Shown here: in pieces, positions 35,090-42,541 of the stretch | How positions within the stretch are numbered: the stretch's first letter is position 1 | Layout of the letters: each line of letters opens with the position of its first letter | Assembly: GCF_000236805.1 (NCBI RefSeq) | Contig: NZ_AGFX01000037.1 | Span: forward strand, 62,001 to 126,000 | Direction of reading: 5' to 3' | DNA length: 64,000 bases | Origin: Paenibacillus peoriae KCTC 3763 | GTDB taxonomy: Bacteria; Bacillota; Bacilli; Paenibacillales; Paenibacillaceae | Program-made: the position numbers and the translations under genes | Notes under the pieces: generated by a model | The model's input: only the letters and a program-made list of their open reading frames with translations | Told to the model about the DNA's origin: nothing | The model's database searches: none

Positions 35090-36852
35090 ACAAGCGGGGA
35101 GTAACCTTTAAGTTGTTCATTATGACCGTTGTTTTTTTCCTGTGTTTTTACGGGATGGTGATTTTGTGCCAATTGCTGTTTTTTGAAAATTTTTATCAGC
35201 ATCAGAAGATTGGCCGAGTGGAAAGCCGTTTGCAAAGCTTCGGTCAGAGCTATGTCAAGGAGGCGTGGGGACCTAGCAGAGTTTCGCGCGAGGCGGCTCG
35301 CTTCATGCTTCAAAACAAGAACCAACTGGCGATTGTAACGCTGGATGGCAAAGTCAAGCTGGATGATCCGTTTCATATCAGTCTCAGAAAAGCAGATGGT
35401 AAGATCGTTAAAATATCGCTGTCTCTATTTATAGCCCAGTACGGAGATGAACTGAGAGCTTCCCGGATTCAGCCAGGTGATACAATAACCGTGGAAGGCG
35501 AAATACTGGAAAGTGATGGAATTTCTTCTGCCAATGTGATATTTCCAGTGTCTATTCAGAAGTCTGGCTTCAAAAATATAGGTGCCCTGGACGAGACAGG
35601 CACAGAAAGCAGCATTAAATGGACTGGTACAGTGACGGAAATTGTAATGCCGGATTTGAAAACATTAAGCGGTCGGCAAGGTTTACTGTTTAGTGCGTTG
35701 GATGAATGGTTTCCTTTGTCGCAGACACATCTGGAGAAACTCAAGAAGTTCGAAGTGCTGGAGGAAGAATGGACAGAGCCCTGGACGGGCGCACGTAATG
35801 CGGTCATCGTCCACCCCGTGCGTCAGAGTACGGGGGAAATCGATCTGCTGTTCACAGTGACATCATTACAGGAAATCAGTGAGACGAATGAAGCCCTGCG
35901 TTGGTTTTATTTATACCTGGGTATCGGGGGATTTGCGCTGATTTTGATGTTGTCCCTATTCTATTCCCGAATGGTGACCCGCCCGCTGATTGCTTTGAAC
36001 AATACCGCCAAGCGGATGGCTAAACTCGATTTTACAGCCCATATACCGATTCGGCAAAATGATGAGCTGGGTAGTCTTTCCTACAGCATGTATACCTTGT
36101 CCCAGAACCTGGATTCCGCTTTGCGCGAGCTTCAGGAGGCCAATCAGCAATTGGTCGAGGACATGGAGCAGAAGCAGAAGATGGAGGCCGTGCAGCAGGA
36201 CTTTTTTGCCAACGCTTCTCATGAGCTGAAGACCCCGCTGAGTATTATTAAAGGCTTTGCCGAGGGACTGCAGGATGGGGTTAGCGCCGGAAAGCAGGAT
36301 CATTATGTGAAGGTCATTGTAGAGGAAGCGGACAAAATGGAGCGGCTGGTCAAGGATATGCTGGATCTGGCCAAGCTGGAATCCGGCACCCTCAAGCTTC
36401 GCAAGACGACCTTTATATTAAGTGAACTGGTGGAGGAAGTCGTGGACAAGCTATTCCATCTGTTGAAGGAAAAAAGACTGGAAGCAGTCATTATTCCTGC
36501 CAATGAGCTGCCGATTTATGCCGATACGGGATGGATGGAACAAGTGATTATCAACTTCGTCGTCAATGCCATCCGGCATGCTGAAGAAGGAAGCTCGATT
36601 ACGATCCGTATCGAAGGCTCCAGAGAAATCAATACTTTTTCCATTGAAAATAAAGGAGAGACGATTCCTGAAGATCAACTGGATCAGATATGGGATCGGT
36701 TTTACCGGGCCGAGCTGTCACGCAGCCGCCAAACGGGTGGAACAGGACTCGGGTTGTCCATTGTCAAACGAATTCTGGATTTACACGAATTCCGCTATCA
36801 GGCAGAGAATACCAAGAATGGCGTTCGTTTTGTCGTTATATTCGGAGGCTAG
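35086..36852 (+). CDS. Sensor histidine kinase
   Basis: A 588-residue kinase. TM1 about 9-33; an extracytoplasmic region of about 235 residues; TM2 about 273-293; HAMP about 295-345 (MVTRPLIALNNTAKRMAKLDF); coiled coil; HisKA with H379 in NASHELKTPLSIIKGF; HATPase with N-box VNAIRHAEEG, G1 ENKGE and G2 GTGLGLSIVKR. The sensor region is not one I recognise; it is larger than a simple PAS/Cache-size loop. ATGA overlap with the response regulator gene. Confidence 0.93.
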   Translation: MNKRGVTFKLFIMTVVFFLCFYGMVILCQLLFFENFYQHQKIGRVESRLQSFGQSYVKEAWGPSRVSREAARFMLQNKNQLAIVTLDGKVKLDDPFHISLRKADGKIVKISLSLFIAQYGDELRASRIQPGDTITVEGEILESDGISSANVIFPVSIQKSGFKNIGALDETGTESSIKWTGTVTEIVMPDLKTLSGRQGLLFSALDEWFPLSQTHLEKLKKFEVLEEEWTEPWTGARNAVIVHPVRQSTGEIDLLFTVTSLQEISETNEALRWFYLYLGIGGFALILMLSLFYSRMVTRPLIALNNTAKRMAKLDFTAHIPIRQNDELGSLSYSMYTLSQNLDSALRELQEANQQLVEDMEQKQKMEAVQQDFFANASHELKTPLSIIKGFAEGLQDGVSAGKQDHYVKVIVEEADKMERLVKDMLDLAKLESGTLKLRKTTFILSELVEEVVDKLFHLLKEKRLEAVIIPANELPIYADTGWMEQVIINFVVNAIRHAEEGSSITIRIEGSREINTFSIENKGETIPEDQLDQIWDRFYRAELSRSRQTGGTGLGLSIVKRILDLHEFRYQAENTKNGVRFVVIFGG

Positions 36853-36876
36853 GCTATAGCAAAGGAGTTAAGTAAT

Positions 36877-37401
36877 ATGAAATGGAATTGGTTGCCCTCA
36901 CTTTGCACGCTTGCAAACCTGGGAGCTGGGGTCTTATCCCTTTACTTCACGATTCATGGGCAATATATGGCCGCCTTTACCCTCGTGGTGGTGGCTGCTT
37001 TATGGGATGTACTGGACGGTTTGCTGGCAAGGCTGCTGCATTGCTCCAGTGATTTTGGCAAGCAGCTCGACTCGCTGGCGGATGTGGTCTCATTTGGTGT
37101 TGCGCCTGCTTTCTTGATCTTGCTTTACAAGCTGGGAGATACCCATTGGATAGGGCCGGCCGTGGCTGTTTTGTTTGTGATATGTGGTGCGGTAAGATTG
37201 GCCAGATTCAACCTGATGGCTTTTAGCACAGGTTTTGTAGGTATGCCAATTACAGCTGCGGGTGTGATTGTGTCCTTTATGTTTCTGTGGAGTGAGCATC
37301 TGAAGCCGGGGCTGCTGCTCACGCTAATGGTAGTGCTATCGTTTCTCATGATCAGCCGTATTCCGTTCCCGTCCTTCAAGAAATTACCGAGCAGGAGGTA
37401 A
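36877..37401 (+). CDS. pssA: CDP-alcohol phosphatidyltransferase, probable phosphatidylserine synthase
   Basis: A 174-residue membrane enzyme with the full family motif D-x2-DG-x2-AR-x8-G-x3-D-x3-D at residues 44-69. Several hydrophobic helices follow. The N-terminal LPSLCTLANLGAGVLSL and the small size match Bacillus PssA, which makes phosphatidylserine from CDP-diacylglycerol and serine. AAAGGAG before ATG, 24 bases after the kinase gene. Paired with a DedA-family gene seven bases downstream. A different alcohol acceptor is possible. Confidence 0.88.
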   Translation: MKWNWLPSLCTLANLGAGVLSLYFTIHGQYMAAFTLVVVAALWDVLDGLLARLLHCSSDFGKQLDSLADVVSFGVAPAFLILLYKLGDTHWIGPAVAVLFVICGAVRLARFNLMAFSTGFVGMPITAAGVIVSFMFLWSEHLKPGLLLTLMVVLSFLMISRIPFPSFKKLPSRR

Positions 37402-37408
37402 TGTCCCA

Positions 37409-37903
37409 ATGGAATGGGCCATGAGTATCATTAATCAATACGGATATATCGCTATTTTTGCGCTTCTTGCTCTTGGGATTATCGGCCTGCCGGTTCCGGA
37501 TGAAATTATTATGGTATTTGTAGGCTATTTATCCTCCATCATGGTACTGAACTATTCAATCTCAGTACTGGTCAGCTTTATCGGTGCGATGACAGGGATG
37601 ATGATCAGCTACACGCTTGGCAAAAAGTTGGGGCAGCCGTTGGTCGATAAGCATGGCAAGTGGGTCGGGCTGACACCGAAGCGATTTGCAAAGGTGAAGA
37701 GGTGGTTTGCACGCTTTGGGCTATGGACGATTCTGTTCGGTTATTTTATTCCGGGAGTCAGGCATGTGACAAGTTACTTGTCGGGGATTAGTGCCATGCC
37801 TGCTCGAAAATATATACTGGTGGCAAGCGCAGGTTCTCTGGTATGGACGCTTATCTTTATCTCGATTGGTTATATTGCCGGGGCGAATATAAACTTTCAG
37901 TAA
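37409..37903 (+). CDS. DedA-family membrane protein
   Basis: A 164-residue membrane protein. Family motifs: GLPVPDEIIMVFVGYL near residue 27 and FGYFIPGVRHVTSYLSGISAMP near 110, including the conserved Arg. DedA proteins are lipid-scramblase or proton-coupled transport related; in Bacillus one flips phosphatidylethanolamine or undecaprenyl phosphate. GGAGG ten bases before ATG; an in-frame ATG four codons later is an alternative. Location after pssA suggests a role in phospholipid distribution. Confidence 0.9.
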   Translation: MEWAMSIINQYGYIAIFALLALGIIGLPVPDEIIMVFVGYLSSIMVLNYSISVLVSFIGAMTGMMISYTLGKKLGQPLVDKHGKWVGLTPKRFAKVKRWFARFGLWTILFGYFIPGVRHVTSYLSGISAMPARKYILVASAGSLVWTLIFISIGYIAGANINFQ

Positions 37904-37990
37904 GGTTATACCTAAAGTAATGTAGCATTTTTCACGTATTCCAACGATAATATAATTAAAGAACTTGTACAACCAGTGAGGGGATCTATA

Positions 37991-38407
37991 TTGAATGTTG
38001 TCATGAAGTATATTGAGAAGTTGCCTGGTTTTCTGCAATTGATCCTGAATATCTCGTTGTTTCTGGTTGGGCTGATTTTAAGCTTCTTGCTCCTGAAAGA
38101 AACATGGTCCATTTTCTCTTATGTTTTCTTGTACACGGAGGCCGACAAAAATTACTATGAATTCACGGAAGAATTGCTTGTGTTCTTCTTGTATTTTGAA
38201 TTCATTGCATTAATCGTTAAGTACTTTAAAACCAATTTTCATTTTCCCCTACGTTATTTTATCTATATTGGGATCACGGCCGTCATCAGGCTCATTATAA
38301 TAGATCATGAAGATGCTAAAAATACATTTTGGTGGTCCATTGCAATTCTGGTCATGGTAGGTTCTCTATTGATTGCTAACAGTAAATTGTTAAAAAGAGA
38401 AAGCTGA
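37991..38407 (+). CDS. psiE: PsiE-family phosphate-starvation-inducible membrane protein
   Basis: A 138-residue protein with four predicted membrane helices and the PsiE pattern (FTEELLVFFLYFEFIALIVKYF, HFPLRYFIYIGITAVIRLII). Start at TTG 37991 with AGGGG seven bases upstream; a GTG at 37976 coincides with that ribosome site. Function of PsiE is unknown. It lies 87 bases after the DedA gene, same strand. Confidence 0.85.
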   Translation: MNVVMKYIEKLPGFLQLILNISLFLVGLILSFLLLKETWSIFSYVFLYTEADKNYYEFTEELLVFFLYFEFIALIVKYFKTNFHFPLRYFIYIGITAVIRLIIIDHEDAKNTFWWSIAILVMVGSLLIANSKLLKRES

Positions 38408-38462
38408 TGCTGGAGTAAATGACAAGATTGACAGTCAAGCAGGAGAGAGGGAATAAAGACGA

Positions 38463-39470
38463 ATGGTAAGGAACTGGATGAATCATACGGGCGTCAGGCG
38501 GGCAGTCGTGCTTGCGATAATCATTTTGCTATTGTTCATGTTGAGAAGCATGATGAACATTATTTTGTTAACGTTGCTGCTTACGATCCTGATTGGCAGC
38601 ATATATAACGGAGTGAACAAGCTGATCAAGCGGTTTGCCAATGTACCGCCAATGATTGTGCTGCTGCTGGTTTACGGGCTGCTGATCCTGATTATCGTGT
38701 GGGGAGTATACCGCATGGTGCCGCTAATCAGCATTCAGGTCAAGCAGGTGTATTTTATGATTCATCAGGCGTATATGTATCCTGACCGGAATCAATGGAA
38801 CGAAACAATCATTCAATTTATGGATACCCTGAATGTTCAGCGGCTATTTGAGCCTGGCTGGAATGCAGTCATGAAAATCAGCCAACTGGGCACACAACTG
38901 CTAGTGTCGATTATTTTGAGCTTGTTTTTCCTAATGGAAAAATCCTATATTACACGCTTTACAGCTACGTTTGTGGACAGCAAGCTGGGCTGGTTTTTCA
39001 AGGAAGTGGGTCATTTTGGCCGCATGTTTCTGGACACATTCGGAAAGGTGCTGGAAGCCCAACTGCTGATCTCACTCATTAACTGTATATTGACCACGAC
39101 TGCTCTTTGGATTATGGGTTTTCCGAATCTGCTCGGCCTCGCGCTCATCATATTCTTGTTGGGATTAGTCCCGGTGGCGGGTGTATTCATCTCCCTGATA
39201 CCGCTCGGTCTGATTGCTTTTAGCGTCGGGGGAATCAATTATGTGATTTATCTGGTTATTCTGATCGTAGTTATTCATGCGATTGAAGCCTATTTCCTGA
39301 ATCCGAAGCTGATGTCATCCAAAACCAATTTGCCGATCTTTTTTACCTTTGTCGTATTGATTTTCTCTGAACATTTGATCGGGATTTGGGGCCTGATTGT
39401 AGGGATTCCACTGTTTGTTTTCTTCCTCGATCTGATGGGTGTACAACGCAAACAAGAGAAGGATACCTGA
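38463..39470 (+). CDS. AI-2E-family transporter-like membrane protein
   Basis: A 335-residue protein with about eight hydrophobic segments and the AI-2E (TqsA/YdiK/PerM) pattern, including LLISLINCILTTTALWIMGFP, GLVPVAGVFISLIP and the C-terminal SEHLIGIWGLIVGIPLFVFF. Members export signals or act as sodium antiporters; the name does not establish the substrate. GAGGGA before ATG. Terminator 24 bases downstream. Confidence 0.88.
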   Translation: MVRNWMNHTGVRRAVVLAIIILLLFMLRSMMNIILLTLLLTILIGSIYNGVNKLIKRFANVPPMIVLLLVYGLLILIIVWGVYRMVPLISIQVKQVYFMIHQAYMYPDRNQWNETIIQFMDTLNVQRLFEPGWNAVMKISQLGTQLLVSIILSLFFLMEKSYITRFTATFVDSKLGWFFKEVGHFGRMFLDTFGKVLEAQLLISLINCILTTTALWIMGFPNLLGLALIIFLLGLVPVAGVFISLIPLGLIAFSVGGINYVIYLVILIVVIHAIEAYFLNPKLMSSKTNLPIFFTFVVLIFSEHLIGIWGLIVGIPLFVFFLDLMGVQRKQEKDT

Positions 39471-39493
39471 TTCAGCTGTACCGATTCATTACG

Positions 39494-39523
39494 AATGCCT
39501 GCGAAGCCGTAGGCATTTTTTAT
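39494..39523 (+). terminator. Terminator after the AI-2E-family gene
   Basis: AATGCCTGCG and CGTAGGCATT arms, AAGC loop, followed by TTTTTATT. Confidence 0.85.
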
Positions 39524-39602
39524 TGTTTTTAAATTCCTTGTCAACTGTAGTAGACTGAATTTACAAGATCATATTAATTGGAAAAGAAACGAGATGATAT
39601 TG

Positions 39603-40166
39603 ATGAATCAGGAAATTAAGGTATTGGCTATATCGGGGAGTCTCCGTCAAAAGTCTTCCAATACAGCTCTAATGAAGGCTACTATTGGGCTAGCGCCTGA
39701 ACATATGATATTCACCGTCTATGGCGGGCTGGGAGATCTACCCCATTTTAATCCTGATTTGGATATAGATGAGGGGCCAGCTTCCGTAAGAGAGTTACGG
39801 GAACAATTAAAGCAAGTGGATGGAGTCTTGATTTGTACGCCGGAATATGGGAATGGTGTACCGGGCGCTTTGAAAAATGCATTGGATTGGCTCGTATCTT
39901 CGGGTGAATTTGTAAATAAACCTACAGCAGTTATTAGTGCATCACCGTCTCCTATGGGCGGGAGTCTGGCGCATGCCTCGCTGCTGCTCACATTGCAAAT
40001 GATCAATGCCGAGATTGTGGAAAACGGAAAGGTCATTATTCCACATATTACATTGAAGCTGGATCGCGAAGGCGTAATCACAAACGCTGAGACCAGGCAA
40101 GAGCTACAAGCATTACTTCAAGGGCTTAAGCAGGCATGTCGAGGACAGCACATTACAGGAACTTAG
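39603..40166 (+). CDS. NADPH-dependent FMN reductase family protein
   Basis: A 187-residue flavodoxin-fold protein. FMN phosphate loop SGSLRQKSSNTALM (about 8-21) and the flavin-contact motif TPEYGNGVPGALKNALDW (about 78-95) are complete. It reduces FMN, quinones or azo dyes with NADPH. ATG 39603 is preferred since it starts next to the first beta strand; ATG 39594 is possible, both with weak ribosome sites. Near mhqNO, which also deal with quinones. Confidence 0.9.
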   Translation: MNQEIKVLAISGSLRQKSSNTALMKATIGLAPEHMIFTVYGGLGDLPHFNPDLDIDEGPASVRELREQLKQVDGVLICTPEYGNGVPGALKNALDWLVSSGEFVNKPTAVISASPSPMGGSLAHASLLLTLQMINAEIVENGKVIIPHITLKLDREGVITNAETRQELQALLQGLKQACRGQHITGT

Positions 40167-40283
40167 CCTTTAGCTACAGGTGCCAGAAGCTTCGAGCCCG
40201 GTGCATCTGAAGCGTATGAAGGTGATATAATAGGGCACAAATAGGTTCATAGAGTGATAACTGGAGCAGAGGAGAAAAGGCAG

Positions 40284-40655
40284 ATGTATGAGGAGATTGT
40301 GGCGTATGGTTTAAGTAAAAAGGAGGCTGTAAAGGATTATCCTTTTGGTCCCGAGACGCTGGTGCTGAAGGTAGGAGGCAAAATGTTTGCTCTCTTGACT
40401 GAAAAGGATGGCATTAGCCATGTATCTCTAAAATGTGATCCAGCCATTGCAGAAAACCTGCGTGAGCAAAACAAGGCGATTAAACCGGGATATCATTTGA
40501 ATAAAAAGCATTGGAACACGGTGACAGTCGATTCTGCTTTCCCATTAGATGATCTGTATAGCATGATCGACCATTCGTATGAGCTGGTGTTCAAAAGCTT
40601 AACCAAAGCGCAGCGTGAAGCCATTACGATGAGAATACGGGCAACCGAATCGTGA
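40284..40655 (+). CDS. MmcQ/YjbR-family protein
   Basis: A 123-residue protein with the YjbR fold pattern: YPFGPETLVLKVGGKMFALL, VSLKCDPAIAENLRE, and PGYHLNKKHWNTVTVD. Family members have a double-wing DNA-binding-like fold, but no clear function. ATG 40284 with AGGAG nine bases upstream; the frame opens earlier at GTG 40254, which has no site. Confidence 0.88.
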   Translation: MYEEIVAYGLSKKEAVKDYPFGPETLVLKVGGKMFALLTEKDGISHVSLKCDPAIAENLREQNKAIKPGYHLNKKHWNTVTVDSAFPLDDLYSMIDHSYELVFKSLTKAQREAITMRIRATES

Positions 40656-40738
40656 TAGGCGCGCTTGACGATGATTACCACCACGGTCACCGCTACAGGG
40701 TTAAGCACATATACTTACTAAAATTTTTATAGTTTTGC

Positions 40739-40798
40739 TTGACATAAAGTAACTAAAGATATATTCTTGATTTAAAGATAATTCATTTGAGAATAATA
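40739..40798 (+). promoter_or_regulatory. mhqNO promoter with imperfect dyad
   Basis: TTGACA (40739-40744) and TATTCT (40762-40767) at 17 bases. TATTCTTGA starts the -10 and is mirrored by TTTGAGAATA (40786-40796), giving a spaced dyad that could bind an MhqR-like repressor. The dyad differs from the B. subtilis MhqR box, so assignment is tentative. Confidence 0.45.
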
Positions 40799-40817
40799 TC
40801 AAGGAGTGGAACTGAAC

Positions 40818-41444
40818 ATGAGCGAACTGGTGAAAACTATTCAAGAGAGAAGATCAGCTTCTAAATTTATTCCTGATGTTACAATAGATCAAAAAGAACT
40901 GGAAGAGATATTTCAGCTGGTGAAGTTTGCTCCATCGGCTTTTAATTTACAGCATGCACACTATATCGTGGTACAGGATGCGGATATGAAACAAAGGCTG
41001 CATGACGAGGCAAGCAAGCAGTATAAAATATTAACCTCTTCGGCCACCATTGTGGTGCTGGGGGATACAGAGGCTTATACAAAAGTAGCTGAATATAATG
41101 AGGGTTTTCTGAATCTGGGCGTGTTGAGCAAGCAGGAATATGACAGCACGGTGGAATCGGTGACCCAGTTTTATCGAGAACGGGGACCTGTTTTTCAAAG
41201 AGAAGAAGCGATACGCAATGCCAGCTTGTCGGCCATGCAGTTCATGCTGATTGCCAAGGACAAAGGGTGGGACACTTGTCCGATGATCGGCTTTGATCCC
41301 GTGAAAGTGCAGGAAATATTGAATATTCCAGAACATTTTGTGCCCGTAATGATGATTACCCTGGGCAAAGAGGATGAATCCGGTCAGCGACCACGCGGAT
41401 ACCGCAAGCCGATTGGACAATTTGTCAGCTACAACGGTTTTTGA
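40818..41444 (+). CDS. mhqN: Nitroreductase-family quinone/nitroaromatic reductase, MhqN-like
   Basis: A 208-residue FMN nitroreductase. RRSASKFIPDVTIDQKEL, FAPSAFNLQHAHYIVV and SAMQFMLIAKDKGWDTCPMI closely follow B. subtilis MhqN as I recall it, as does the end PRGYRKPIGQFV. It would reduce quinones or azo compounds. ATG 40818; AAGGAG lies eleven bases upstream, and the GTG at 40806 abuts the site. It precedes the MhqO-like gene by 36 bases, the same order as in the B. subtilis mhqNOP operon. No MhqP or MhqR gene is present here. Confidence 0.88.
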   Translation: MSELVKTIQERRSASKFIPDVTIDQKELEEIFQLVKFAPSAFNLQHAHYIVVQDADMKQRLHDEASKQYKILTSSATIVVLGDTEAYTKVAEYNEGFLNLGVLSKQEYDSTVESVTQFYRERGPVFQREEAIRNASLSAMQFMLIAKDKGWDTCPMIGFDPVKVQEILNIPEHFVPVMMITLGKEDESGQRPRGYRKPIGQFVSYNGF

Positions 41445-41480
41445 AATATATAAATCATGAAGATATAAGGAGTGATCGAG

Positions 41481-42431
41481 ATGACATTAAAGACTGCCGG
41501 AATTCACCATATCACGTCCTTTGCAGGAGACCCGCAGGGCAATGTTGATTTTTACGCAGGTGTGCTGGGTTTGCGATTGATTAAAAAGACGATCAACTTT
41601 GATGCTCCAGAAGTGTATCACCTGTATTTTGGGAATGAACAAGGCAGCCCGGGAACGATTGTTACCTTTTTTCCAGCTCCAGATACACGCAGGGGCAAGA
41701 TCGGGGGCGGACAAGTCGGGATTACAACGTATGTCGTGCCACCCGGTGCTTTGGAATACTGGGAAAATCGTCTGCACAGCTTGAAGGTGTCTTTCACGAA
41801 GGCCACTCGTTTTGGCGAGTCATACGTCCAGTTCCGAGACAATGAGGGCTTGCATCTGGAGCTGGTGGAGCGGGAAGAAGGTCCGGCGAACACGTGGACA
41901 GCAGGCGGCGTGCCTACGGATAAAGCGATCAAAGGCTTTGGCGGTGCTGTGCTGTACAGTACGGATTCCAAGCATACGCAAGGTGTGCTGGAGAACGTTC
42001 TGGGCATGGTTCCTGTCGGAGAAGACGCAGACGCAGGCTACATCCGCTATCAGACGACTGGGGATTTGGGCAACCTGATCGACCTTCCGATCAAAAATGT
42101 ACCGCTCGGAAACGGCGGTGCCGGCACGGTCCATCATATTGCCTGGCGTGCGCAGGACGATGCGGAGCATCAGGCGTGGAACGAGTGGGTTCGCCAGCAT
42201 GGCCTTGGGACGAGTGGCATTATTGATCGCCAATATTTCAACGCAGTATATTTTCGTGAACAAGGCGGTATTCTGTTCGAGATCGCGACCGATCCGCCCG
42301 GTTTTACTGTCGATGAGGAATTGAATGAATTGGGTCACAAGCTGATGCTGCCTGAGTGGTATGAGCCTCAGCGTTCCCTGATTGAGTCTAATCTGGTTCC
42401 CATTGAACCCAGAGTGATCAACCAGGATTAA
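41481..42431 (+). CDS. mhqO: Ring-cleaving dioxygenase, glyoxalase superfamily, MhqO-like
   Basis: A 316-residue protein with two vicinal-oxygen-chelate domains (about 6-125 and 150-290). Probable metal ligands lie in GIHHITSFAGDPQ, LHLELVE, VHHIAWRA and ILFEIATDPPG. The whole sequence follows B. subtilis MhqO, thought to cleave hydroquinone or catechol rings. ATG 41481 with AAGGAG eight bases upstream. Second gene of the mhqNO operon; ends before a strong hairpin. Confidence 0.9.
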   Translation: MTLKTAGIHHITSFAGDPQGNVDFYAGVLGLRLIKKTINFDAPEVYHLYFGNEQGSPGTIVTFFPAPDTRRGKIGGGQVGITTYVVPPGALEYWENRLHSLKVSFTKATRFGESYVQFRDNEGLHLELVEREEGPANTWTAGGVPTDKAIKGFGGAVLYSTDSKHTQGVLENVLGMVPVGEDADAGYIRYQTTGDLGNLIDLPIKNVPLGNGGAGTVHHIAWRAQDDAEHQAWNEWVRQHGLGTSGIIDRQYFNAVYFREQGGILFEIATDPPGFTVDEELNELGHKLMLPEWYEPQRSLIESNLVPIEPRVINQD

Positions 42432-42454
42432 ATCTTTGGGACAGGATCATCACG

Positions 42455-42515
42455 ACATGAGCAAACAGGTCCAATGGCGGGTAACTTCTACCGTTCATTG
42501 GACCTGTTTGCATGT
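42455..42515. terminator. Long hairpin between convergent mhqO and helicase genes
   Basis: A perfect 16-bp stem (GCAAACAGGTCCAATG with CATTGGACCTGTTTGC) extended by ACAT/ATGT across a two-base bulge. No U-run follows on either strand. Position implies bidirectional termination. Confidence 0.65.
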
Positions 42516-42541
42516 GAAATGGTACTCCTATATGACTCTTC

